Part shown: piece by piece, positions 26,897 through 35,194 of the stretch | Position numbering within the stretch: the stretch's first letter is position 1 | Layout: each line of letters starts with the position of its first letter | NCBI RefSeq assembly: GCF_001544555.2 | Contig: NZ_FCOK02000003.1 | Location: forward strand, 124,001 to 188,000 | Reading direction: 5' to 3' | Source of the DNA: Caballeronia udeis | GTDB taxonomy: Bacteria > Pseudomonadota > Gammaproteobacteria > Burkholderiales > Burkholderiaceae | DNA length: 64,000 bases | Program-made: the position numbers and the translations under genes | The notes under the pieces: model-generated | What the model saw: the letters and a program-made list of their open reading frames with translations, nothing else | What the model was told of the DNA's origin: nothing | Database searches by the model: none

Positions 26897-27030
26897 TTGC
26901 ATCGACAAGAAGTGCGACGGCGGGGCGTATGATGGATACTGCGGCATGACTTCCTCAAATCATTTCGCAGAACAAAGCAGCGTGCATCGATACTACTAAG
27001 CAACTCGCAAGTTCGAATATTGGCAACGGA

Positions 27031-28785
27031 CTATTCGTGCACGCCGTCTCTGGAGTCCACTTCGGACACGGGACGCACATGACGGGGAACCGCTGTCGGA
27101 TTGACGACAACGGCTAGCCCGGGAAGAGGAAGAACCAGGCGCTCTGGTTGGATCTCGGACCTGACGCTTTCAATTTCGGCTGATAGCTGCTCTGCTAGTT
27201 CCACGACTGAAGCGTGGATGTTTTGCAGGCGTACTTTCTGAAAATGGCCCCAGTCGGTCCAAACTGCGCTCTCATCTCTTCCACCGTATCCGCTGAAGTG
27301 TGCGCCGTAGCGAGCAAGTACAAAGAGGCGCAGCTTTAGCGTATGCGAGATTTGGAATCCTAGCCTTCGCCCCAACTCACCCTCACCAAATTCCTCAATC
27401 CATTTGCGTACTTCGGAAATCCAGCGATTGCTTTCGTCGAGAAGGTTGCGGCCTGTGCTGCGCCGAATCTTTTGGTCTGCTGCAACGGGCTGCTGCCACT
27501 TCATCTGACACAGAGCTATTTCGCCCGTCGCGCTGTCGTATGTGGCGAAATCGACATCTGTCACAACTTGGGTGCCGCGCCTAAGCTTAACGCCGCGACG
27601 AGTCGACTGCCAGCGCGGCGTCGGAAATAACAATTCCAGTTCCGCAATCCATCGGGCTTCCCGTTCATTTGCGATCCGGAACCAATCCTTCTCATATTTT
27701 TTACGAAGGTCGTTTAGGAGAAAAAGGAACGGGTTGATGTCGAGGCCATAGGCGGGAAGCAGGCATGCGCCAACACTTGTTCGCATGACCGGCGCCCAAG
27801 CTGTATCGCTTCGCTCCAGATGAAGCGCCTTGTTTGCGGGCTCCAGCATGAGGTGACTCAGCAGCCTCTGCACTTCCAGCGTGTCTGCATCCAGAAACGT
27901 CGCTATGGAGACTAGCAGATCATCGAAAAACGAGAACCCAGTCAGCATGTTTCGAAAATCAAGCTTCGGATGGCGGTGCTTGAGAAGTCCCGTATAGCAG
28001 AGCCGCATTTGTCCCATCGCAGATAGCGCTTTCAATATCTGCACGTAGTCCGAGAAGTTTCGCCCGCCGATTGTGTCGCCATCGCTGACCATATCTCTGT
28101 ATGGCATCCGCCTCAGGTAGAGCTCAGCCCAATCATGGAAATAGCGATCGATCTCAGGCGACGTTCCGTAGCTCATTGACCAACCATGGGAAACGGATAG
28201 CTGTCTTTCCAGCACAGGGAGGAGGGAACGATGCCTCTCTTCCAACGCTGCTTCCTCGGTTCGATCGGCGATGGTGGCTTGCGCACTTGACCAGTGTGCA
28301 CCCGCATGCCCCACTTCTTCACTGTAAAGCGACGTGTCGGAAGTCGAGAGGGCCAAAATGCCCGTTTGGTTGACTCGCCTAGGATCGACAGAGGCGGACA
28401 GCAGCCCGTCCTTCAGTAGTTCGGCCTGACGTTCGGCGAGTGCAAGGACTCCGCAGTTGAATAGAAAACTATCTGCCTTTGCCTGCGTTTCTGCAGTCGA
28501 GGGAAATAGCTTGAATGGTTCGCCGTGCAAGTGATCCGGCAAGATGCGGGACAGAGCACCATTTACACCCCATGACATGATTGTGGTTTCGCGAGAATCA
28601 GAGTCGTCGCACTCTTCCGACTCTGGGAACAGTTCGCGGCAAAAGACATAGTCGATCGCACGGACCGTCTCAAATGCCAGAGGTTCCGAGGGCCGCTCGT
28701 ACACCTTAAGCTGTTGACGCTGCGCATTAACGGCACTTTCAAGCAGCGAGCAAGCCTGCGTGTGCACGGCCCGATCATTCGTCAC
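27031..28785 (-). CDS. PD-(D/E)XK-type nuclease-like protein, last gene of the helicase operon
   Basis: A 584-aa protein. Start GTG 28785 overlaps the helicase stop (GTGA), favouring this start over ATG 28902. The C-terminal region has the pattern of a PD-(D/E)XK fold: GVKLRRGTQVVTDVDFATYD (acidic D-x-D at residues ~410-412) and EIALCQMKWQ (Q-x-K at ~427-429), with Q replacing the usual E/D before x-K. The N-terminal ~370 residues are helical and unrecognised. Inference: it is a nuclease, or an inactivated nuclease-fold DNA-binding subunit, acting with the DUF1998-type helicase. It was not recognised as a named gene. Confidence 0.6.
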   Translation of the reverse strand: MTNDRAVHTQACSLLESAVNAQRQQLKVYERPSEPLAFETVRAIDYVFCRELFPESEECDDSDSRETTIMSWGVNGALSRILPDHLHGEPFKLFPSTAETQAKADSFLFNCGVLALAERQAELLKDGLLSASVDPRRVNQTGILALSTSDTSLYSEEVGHAGAHWSSAQATIADRTEEAALEERHRSLLPVLERQLSVSHGWSMSYGTSPEIDRYFHDWAELYLRRMPYRDMVSDGDTIGGRNFSDYVQILKALSAMGQMRLCYTGLLKHRHPKLDFRNMLTGFSFFDDLLVSIATFLDADTLEVQRLLSHLMLEPANKALHLERSDTAWAPVMRTSVGACLLPAYGLDINPFLFLLNDLRKKYEKDWFRIANEREARWIAELELLFPTPRWQSTRRGVKLRRGTQVVTDVDFATYDSATGEIALCQMKWQQPVAADQKIRRSTGRNLLDESNRWISEVRKWIEEFGEGELGRRLGFQISHTLKLRLFVLARYGAHFSGYGGRDESAVWTDWGHFQKVRLQNIHASVVELAEQLSAEIESVRSEIQPERLVLPLPGLAVVVNPTAVPRHVRPVSEVDSRDGVHE

Positions 28786-31700
28786 AGTGGCCGCCTGATG
28801 AGCATAAAAGTTGACCTGAATTCGCTGGTAAACCCAGCGGTCGATGCCGAAATTTGAGCAGCAGCAAGTGCCGGATGCAAACTCCCTGGACGGACATCCC
28901 ACAGCGGATGCGCAGCGATTACTGCGCGAGTACCGATCAGCACCGCGGGTAAAGCAGCGAATTGAGCCACGGTGCTTCCGGGAACTGCTGAATGAAGCCG
29001 CTGGATAGCTAGGCTCGGGAGGCCCGCCCAGTACGATGGCGTAAAGTCGATAGCAGCGGCAGGGTTGAGCGCCAGGCGCGCGAGGTCAATTGCGAGCCGC
29101 CAATCGAGGATGCTGTGATATGCAAGGTTGCTATAGTCGCGCATGCATTCATGGCAGGATGTCTGGCAAGCCAAGCCATGGTCGTCAGGCTGATGACGCA
29201 AATCGAGGCGGCCGAGAAAGTTGTTGCTGCACAGGTCCAACAACAACGAATGGAATTCTGTCGGCGTTCCTAGATGAGTGCTGTAGCCTGCGCCATTCTC
29301 GAGCGTGTCAGACATAAAGATCTGGCCAAGGACAGTGCCCGCCGAATCGACTGTCGTTCTCAAGCCAACCTTCAGTTCGGAGTCGCTTACGTCCAGCCGA
29401 ACGGCAGCGGCTCGACGCAGCATAAAGCCGAAGGAGTAAAGCGCGGCACGGCCTTCTACCCGCAGAGGATCCGCAAGGATTCCTGCTGGCCATGCATGAA
29501 CACCGGCGATCAGTACGTCGGTTGGACTGATCGCGGCCAGCGCGCGAACGTCGGGACCTGCAATCGGGGATGGGATGCGAGAGATGCCGGGTACTTTATC
29601 TAGCGCGCTACTCGTCATCCACGTTTCGCCTTGATAAAACTTCGCGAACTCGAAGAGGTTGCCATTGTTGTCGTTGATGACGAAAACTCTCTCTGGCCCA
29701 CTGAAAATGCTGAAATTGGCGTGCTGCACCGTCTGAACCGGCCCCGTGCTGAGCTTGGGCCGAGTCGCACGCGGAGTCCAATCGAATGTGCCGTCATAGT
29801 CACGCTCGCTTCCGTAGAAGGTACGGAAGCCTGCGGGTTGCGAGAGGTCAATCACCCGATAGTCAGGGGCCACTTCGCCGCACACCTGGCATGAAACCGC
29901 GGGCGGAGTGTTTGCGTCGATCGATTGGCATCGGCGGCAGGCACCAACAGCAATAGGAGGACCGAGGGGATTGGGGGTCTCGACGGCCATGTTCCCTTGA
30001 CGCTGATAGTTGACAACTCCGACGGCCGTTTGAATTAGCCCTTCCTTTACGGTTTCAGAGCCGGGGGCGAACTGGCTGATCGCTAGGTCAAGGGCACGGT
30101 CTATCACGTCTTCGGGCGGCCATCGTCCCGTCGAAGGGCGCTTGTGATAAAGATAACGGACCCGCGTGGGAAAGCCGAACATCGGCAACACCCCGGCATT
30201 GGCTAGGCGCTCGCTCAGTTGTTCCTGTGTAAGGTGGGGGGAAATCACGGCCGCATCTATGCTTGAGATCAGGCGGCTGGCTGCGTAAACTAGGATAGCT
30301 GCACGCTGCGCCTGAAGAGCAGGTTCTGTCGATTGCAAGAGCAGATCGCAGATCTCCGCGACGCGAAGCTGATTGGCTGCGATCCAGTCGGCCACGAGAT
30401 CTCGCACCGTCATTCCCACGGGGAATCCTGTCGGCGGTTGTGGCGCAGCTTGATTCCATGAAACAGTCTCGCCGAATTCACCGTGGACGCTGTCTGGCGA
30501 AGCCGCGCCAAAGAGGCCAAGCGAATCAAATGCCTCCCGCAATACTTCCTTTGCCAGTACGCGCTGGAGTATTGGCAACGCGCCCATATCCACGTAGGGA
30601 GCGGGCGGCGGATCGGCAGTAATTCCGTCCGGCCGCTGGAAATAGTAATCGTCGTGGCTTCGACCCCGGCAGAGAGTTAGTGCGACTGAGACGGCCGCTC
30701 CCCGCCGACCTGCCCGGCCGACTCGTTGTTGGTAGTTAAATCGTAGCGGCGGCATATTCGCCATCATGACCGCTAGCAGAGAGCCAATGTCAACGCCGGC
30801 CTCCATGGTCGTCGTAACGCTTAGTAGATCGATGGTATCGGTCACCGGCTGTTCCACAGGCGGCGGAAGGCAAATGCTTTGGAATAGACGTTGACGCCGA
30901 CGACCCTCGGTCTTGCTTGTCTGTCCCGTCAACTCCTCACAATTCAAACGAAACAGAGGACCAGCACCTTGGGCGAGGAACGAATAGTAGTCGTCTGCCG
31001 TCGCGCCTGTGCCAACTGGCTGAGCTGCACCCAGTGTACCAAGGCAATCTGTGCAAACTCCCCCGCTTGGGTGAAGGTGAACACGGCGGCACTGCGTGCA
31101 CTCGTAGGAGACGGCTCCAGCGCGCTTGACCCGGAGTTGCATCGGGTGAACCAGGAAGCTGTTCACCAAGCCACCGCTCTCGATTCTCGCCCGAACGTCT
31201 GCCTCAAAAGCAGCAGGGTTACGGCCATGCCGCTGTGCAACAGCTTCTAGGTACCGATGCAGAAACCCAGGCATGGTGGGGCTTCCAGTGGCCGTATATG
31301 GCCAATCTCGAACCCGCCTTCGCTCCCCTAGGAGTCGCAGCGCGCTATCCGCTGCTTCGCATAGAACTGGATCGGACGCTCCGGGAGCGCTACCGCCTAC
31401 CGCTGCGTGCGCGATCTGTAGGGACTCCAGTCCGCGTCGCCCTGATGCAAACAGCACGTTGACAACTGCAGCAAGGGCTAGCTGGCGCAGGCGGCTCAAA
31501 TGCGTTTGCTGCCGCGGCGTCAGGCCTGTGTGATGTTCGATCGGTACTGCACCTGACCAGTCGTATAGGTCGCGCCAACTACCTTGAAGGCTATCAGGCT
31601 CAGTCCAGAGGGCGTCTTTGCCATAGCCGCCAGGGTTGACGCCGGCAATAAGCAGGGTGCGTTCGGCGTCACGGAATACGTCGCTGAGCAAATGCGGACC

Positions 31701-34301
31701 AGCGGCAGCCGCGATGATAGCGGCAGCCGCTTGGGCGTTAGTCATGCCCGGTCGTGAGGGACACTGCGCGTTTGCCGCAGCGCCTAAGCTTTGGCTTAGA
31801 ACTAGCGCATCGTGAGGGAACGATTGAGCAAAAGTGTTAGCCGTCTCCTGATCTTCTGGCGTGAGCGTTTGCCCCTGTGCGTGTCGGAGAAATGCGTATG
31901 CGCCTCTCCCCGCAATTGCGAGTGCCTCGACCACCGCTTGGCGAACCGCGTCGAGATGGTGGGCTTGGCGCATCCCGGCGGAGAGTTTAGCCGCGTCCTG
32001 CCGACTGTCTGAAAATACGACTAGCTTGCGGTTTGCCTCGTGTCCGGCTGGCGAGATTTCGCGCAACAGGGTATCGGCGAGAACTTGAGCGACTTTCTGA
32101 AAGCCGGTTCGTTGGCCACGAACTGGCGATCCGACGCTCCGTCCGCTCCAATCGGCGTCGCAGCGGGGGCAACGAGACGGAAAAGCCCCGGGCGATGGCC
32201 GTCGTCGAGTGCCCGGCCTCGGCCGGGCATGCATTGACGGAACATAGTAGATGTATCCATCTCCGGCTATTCCGGTTGTGACCACGCCTGATGCACGGTT
32301 GAGCTGAGCAGCGCGCCATTCGCGCGGGATGCTGCCCTCGGTCCATGTTGGCGAGGCTGGAGTGCGACCAGCTGCCGGCCAGAAGACTGCGTAATTGCTA
32401 TAGTCTCTCTCGGCTGCTGCCCGATCTGGCACCTGTTCCAGATCGGGGAAGTCCGGACTGAGGCTCCATTGATTCGGATTCCCCGTGTCTCCGCGATATC
32501 CACCCAGAAATGTTTCGCCGCAAGGTTCGCAGTAAAGAAGCTCTAGCACGCGCGAGCCACATCCGCACGCAGGCAATGGCAAATGGTGGAGCGTCCCGAC
32601 GGGACATGCGCTTGTCCTGTTGGTCGCTGTTGCGCACGAGGGATTCGAGCATGCCCATAGGCCCTGGACGTTGCGGAACATAATGTGGGCGCGGACCGGA
32701 AGCATCGGATCTCCCGATGGCGATCGCGCGGCGCCCATCGCAGCGATAAGGCCCACTGCCGCTGCAGTCGCATCATCGTGGGACAGGTCGGGGAAGAGGG
32801 TCTCTCCGATTTGCGCAGGTTGACGGGGAAGAATCCGCTGCGGCGTGCTGCTTGAGCAGGCGTGCCGCACCGCATCGACAGCACCCACCTGCGTCAATGC
32901 TGCGGCCAACCGTGCCTCGTTGACCGTTTCTGCTGCCGGCATCGGCGCACCGACAGCGCTTTCGAAAGCTTCAACCATCTCAGTGCAAAGACCGCGATTG
33001 CTGAGAGCTGCGCCGATCGAAGCGAATGCTGGAGCGTGCGCGGCAACCAAAGCTGCGCGGGATATATTGATAGGCCGCTGAAGCCCTCCAATGATACGGA
33101 ATCGCGAACGGCTTCGGCCGAAGAAGCCCTCCAGATAGTCAAGTCCGGTAGCGTCGTCAGAGAGCGAAGCCGAGGATGCGATGATCCGCAATTGGTCGTG
33201 ATCGGGATGGAGGCCAAGGCGGTCCAGAAGCACCCGAAGCAGGTATGCGACTTCCGTCCCAGGCGTGCCGCGGTACGTGTGCAGTTCATCGACGACGAGA
33301 TGAAAGACGTTCCGGCTGTCCGCGGCGAGCCAACGTCGGGTAGCATCGAATATCGGCGCCTCGACTGTCCTCATCAGCATGATATTAAGCATGCTGTAGT
33401 TTGTGATGAGGATATCGGGCGGCTGGTCCTGCATGTCCCACCGCGACCACATTTCAGCGCCATTTAGCTCCTGAAAGAAGCGGGCCGCGTCAGGCGTCGC
33501 GGCCACAGCCTGAGCATCGGTCTGCATGGATAGAAGCTCTTGCCTCAGTTCGCGTTCTTTCGCAGCGCTTCGGTCACCCGCCACAGGTGTTCGGCCCGTG
33601 TACCGACCGAAATAGAACCTGTGGCCTCCGCGGTTGCTGTCCAGCCAGGTGCGCGCGCCGGGGCTATCGAAGCCATCGCGTAGGCGTACGAGCTGGTCTT
33701 CCGCCAGCGCGTTGAGTGGATACATAACCAATGCCCGCATGGCGGCTGGCCGGCCCACCGCATTTTCGTGCCCGCGTTGCGGCACGCGGGGATGATTGCG
33801 GCTTACCCCCGACGAGGCTGAATGATTCCACCAATCACGAGTCGGCTGCGGTGGGGGGCAGGTCCCCCACCGCGTAGACTCTTCCACGAGGGCTGCCGCG
33901 AGGGGAAGCAGGAAGCATTCGGTTTTCCCTGAGCCGGTGCCGCTCGTAACCACTACATCGTTTCCGTCTCGAGCTGATGCTCGTAACGCGTCGAACTGGT
34001 GTTGGTGTAGCTCGCGATGTACGGGAAAGAGTCCGTGCCCGACAAAGGTGGCGAGATCGGCAATTGTGGAAGGTGCCCAGGCTCCGTTCAAGATCTCGGC
34101 AGCAGCAGCAGGGAAAAGCCGTCCGCTGCTCACATAGGGCGGAATCGGCTCAATGAGCGGCTCGCGATAAAGTCGGCCGTCCCGATCGAGTATCGCCCGC
34201 CGTTCGTCAACGAGAGGCTGGTAGCGGAGGTCAAATGGACTATCAAGATACCGCAGGTAGGTTTCCCTGAGCTTGTCGAAAATTGCGATCGGGTTTGTCA
34301 T
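28782..34301 (-). CDS. Giant DEAH/DEAD-type helicase with DUF1998/MZB C terminus, DruE-like
   Basis: An 1839-aa superfamily II helicase. Walker A is SGTGSGKT (residues 120-127), motif II DELH (338-341), motif III SAS, and motif VI QRVGRAGRRG in the C-terminal half. Zinc-binding cysteine pairs appear in CRRCQ...CQVCGE and, ~125 residues from the end, CQTSCHECMRDYSN followed by H and DWRLAIDL, the MZB/DUF1998 signature. Size and domain order match DruE, the hallmark of Druantia; DISARM splits helicase and DUF1998 between two proteins. Start ATG 34301, 11 bp after the preceding gene. It is likely a translocase that recognises and processes phage DNA. No catalytic nuclease motif was seen in it. 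Confidence 0.8.
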   Translation of the reverse strand: MTNPIAIFDKLRETYLRYLDSPFDLRYQPLVDERRAILDRDGRLYREPLIEPIPPYVSSGRLFPAAAAEILNGAWAPSTIADLATFVGHGLFPVHRELHQHQFDALRASARDGNDVVVTSGTGSGKTECFLLPLAAALVEESTRWGTCPPPQPTRDWWNHSASSGVSRNHPRVPQRGHENAVGRPAAMRALVMYPLNALAEDQLVRLRDGFDSPGARTWLDSNRGGHRFYFGRYTGRTPVAGDRSAAKERELRQELLSMQTDAQAVAATPDAARFFQELNGAEMWSRWDMQDQPPDILITNYSMLNIMLMRTVEAPIFDATRRWLAADSRNVFHLVVDELHTYRGTPGTEVAYLLRVLLDRLGLHPDHDQLRIIASSASLSDDATGLDYLEGFFGRSRSRFRIIGGLQRPINISRAALVAAHAPAFASIGAALSNRGLCTEMVEAFESAVGAPMPAAETVNEARLAAALTQVGAVDAVRHACSSSTPQRILPRQPAQIGETLFPDLSHDDATAAAVGLIAAMGAARSPSGDPMLPVRAHIMFRNVQGLWACSNPSCATATNRTSACPVGTLHHLPLPACGCGSRVLELLYCEPCGETFLGGYRGDTGNPNQWSLSPDFPDLEQVPDRAAAERDYSNYAVFWPAAGRTPASPTWTEGSIPREWRAAQLNRASGVVTTGIAGDGYIYYVPSMHARPRPGTRRRPSPGAFPSRCPRCDADWSGRSVGSPVRGQRTGFQKVAQVLADTLLREISPAGHEANRKLVVFSDSRQDAAKLSAGMRQAHHLDAVRQAVVEALAIAGRGAYAFLRHAQGQTLTPEDQETANTFAQSFPHDALVLSQSLGAAANAQCPSRPGMTNAQAAAAIIAAAAGPHLLSDVFRDAERTLLIAGVNPGGYGKDALWTEPDSLQGSWRDLYDWSGAVPIEHHTGLTPRQQTHLSRLRQLALAAVVNVLFASGRRGLESLQIAHAAVGGSAPGASDPVLCEAADSALRLLGERRRVRDWPYTATGSPTMPGFLHRYLEAVAQRHGRNPAAFEADVRARIESGGLVNSFLVHPMQLRVKRAGAVSYECTQCRRVHLHPSGGVCTDCLGTLGAAQPVGTGATADDYYSFLAQGAGPLFRLNCEELTGQTSKTEGRRRQRLFQSICLPPPVEQPVTDTIDLLSVTTTMEAGVDIGSLLAVMMANMPPLRFNYQQRVGRAGRRGAAVSVALTLCRGRSHDDYYFQRPDGITADPPPAPYVDMGALPILQRVLAKEVLREAFDSLGLFGAASPDSVHGEFGETVSWNQAAPQPPTGFPVGMTVRDLVADWIAANQLRVAEICDLLLQSTEPALQAQRAAILVYAASRLISSIDAAVISPHLTQEQLSERLANAGVLPMFGFPTRVRYLYHKRPSTGRWPPEDVIDRALDLAISQFAPGSETVKEGLIQTAVGVVNYQRQGNMAVETPNPLGPPIAVGACRRCQSIDANTPPAVSCQVCGEVAPDYRVIDLSQPAGFRTFYGSERDYDGTFDWTPRATRPKLSTGPVQTVQHANFSIFSGPERVFVINDNNGNLFEFAKFYQGETWMTSSALDKVPGISRIPSPIAGPDVRALAAISPTDVLIAGVHAWPAGILADPLRVEGRAALYSFGFMLRRAAAVRLDVSDSELKVGLRTTVDSAGTVLGQIFMSDTLENGAGYSTHLGTPTEFHSLLLDLCSNNFLGRLDLRHQPDDHGLACQTSCHECMRDYSNLAYHSILDWRLAIDLARLALNPAAAIDFTPSYWAGLPSLAIQRLHSAVPGSTVAQFAALPAVLIGTRAVIAAHPLWDVRPGSLHPALAAAQISASTAGFTSEFRSTFMLIRRPL

Positions 34302-34312
34302 TTGCCAACCTG

Positions 34313-35194
34313 TTAGGTGATGCGTTGACCCAGCGTCACTGCTACGGCCCGCGCTACTGAATGCTCTACGCGGTGGTAGTCAATACAACCGCTTCTTGAT
34401 TCTGGAAGTTCTCCCGAACAAACAACGAGCGCACGCTCAATCAGCATTGGCGGGCGACATGTAGCTTTTATCGAAAAGATCTTGTTCTCCGCCGAATAGT
34501 GAATTACGCGGTTCCTCGGCCTGAGGATCCGGTATTTCCCGACGGCCGGATCGCAGGCCAATGGCTGACCGTCTTTAATAACCACATAGGCGGTCTCGTA
34601 ATCCGAGCTGAATCGAAAGAGGCCAGATCGAGCTTCCGACGCTGTCTGCGGAGTGCTAGGGATCCATTCCTGTCGTGACTTCGAGAACCGCAAGACGGCC
34701 CAGCCTCCAACCGGAATTGTGCTCGGCAAAAGTTTGGCGCTCCTGGGGGCAATAGCGCAGGACAGCAGCGCAAGGGGAGCATTCCACTGCACTGCTACGC
34801 CTGCCGCAGTAGCAATAGCTTCCAGCTCGATAGCCGTCGCTGCTGACACCTCGACGATGTCGGGTCCCCCTTCTTGGGATCTGGTAAGTACCCGCTCAGG
34901 TCCTGCCGCACTGCTGAGCCGGGCCATCAGGCGTGGGGTGCGTGCACCGCAGAGGACGGCGCGGAAACTAGCGGCGAAATAATCCCCGGCGGCGAGAACA
35001 GGCGGAGCCACGCGCCAAGCCTCTGGTCCAATGGCAGGAGCGAACTCGGCATGTCCAAGTTTTGCAAGATTCCACTCCACCCTTCGTCGAAGAGAGCCTC
35101 CTGAACGTGCGGTGCCTAGCTCTGTCACTTTCGAACTGAATGCTTGGGCGGAGCCGGCACGCCTGGCAGACATCCAAAGTAGAAGTTCGTTCAT
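34313..35194 (-). CDS. Unknown protein of the helicase operon (DruG-like position)
   Basis: A 293-aa protein. Start ATG 35194 overlaps the preceding stop by ATGA, so the longer frame from 35245 is not used. It opens MNELLLWMSARRAGSAQAFS. The mostly beta-rich body has VGGWAVLRFSKSRQEWIPS and RSGLFRFSSDYETAYVVIKDGQP. No cysteines or catalytic motifs stand out. It occupies the place before the helicase, comparable to the auxiliary genes of Druantia type II, but I cannot confirm homology. It may bind DNA or scaffold the helicase. Confidence 0.55.
   Translation of the reverse strand: MNELLLWMSARRAGSAQAFSSKVTELGTARSGGSLRRRVEWNLAKLGHAEFAPAIGPEAWRVAPPVLAAGDYFAASFRAVLCGARTPRLMARLSSAAGPERVLTRSQEGGPDIVEVSAATAIELEAIATAAGVAVQWNAPLALLSCAIAPRSAKLLPSTIPVGGWAVLRFSKSRQEWIPSTPQTASEARSGLFRFSSDYETAYVVIKDGQPLACDPAVGKYRILRPRNRVIHYSAENKIFSIKATCRPPMLIERALVVCSGELPESRSGCIDYHRVEHSVARAVAVTLGQRIT

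Noticed and set aside
28782..34301. DISARM DrmA/DrmB identity for the helicase
   Set aside because: DISARM has a separate DUF1998 protein and a PLD nuclease; here helicase and MZB/DUF1998 cysteines are fused and no PLD gene is present, so DruE-like fits better, though not proven.
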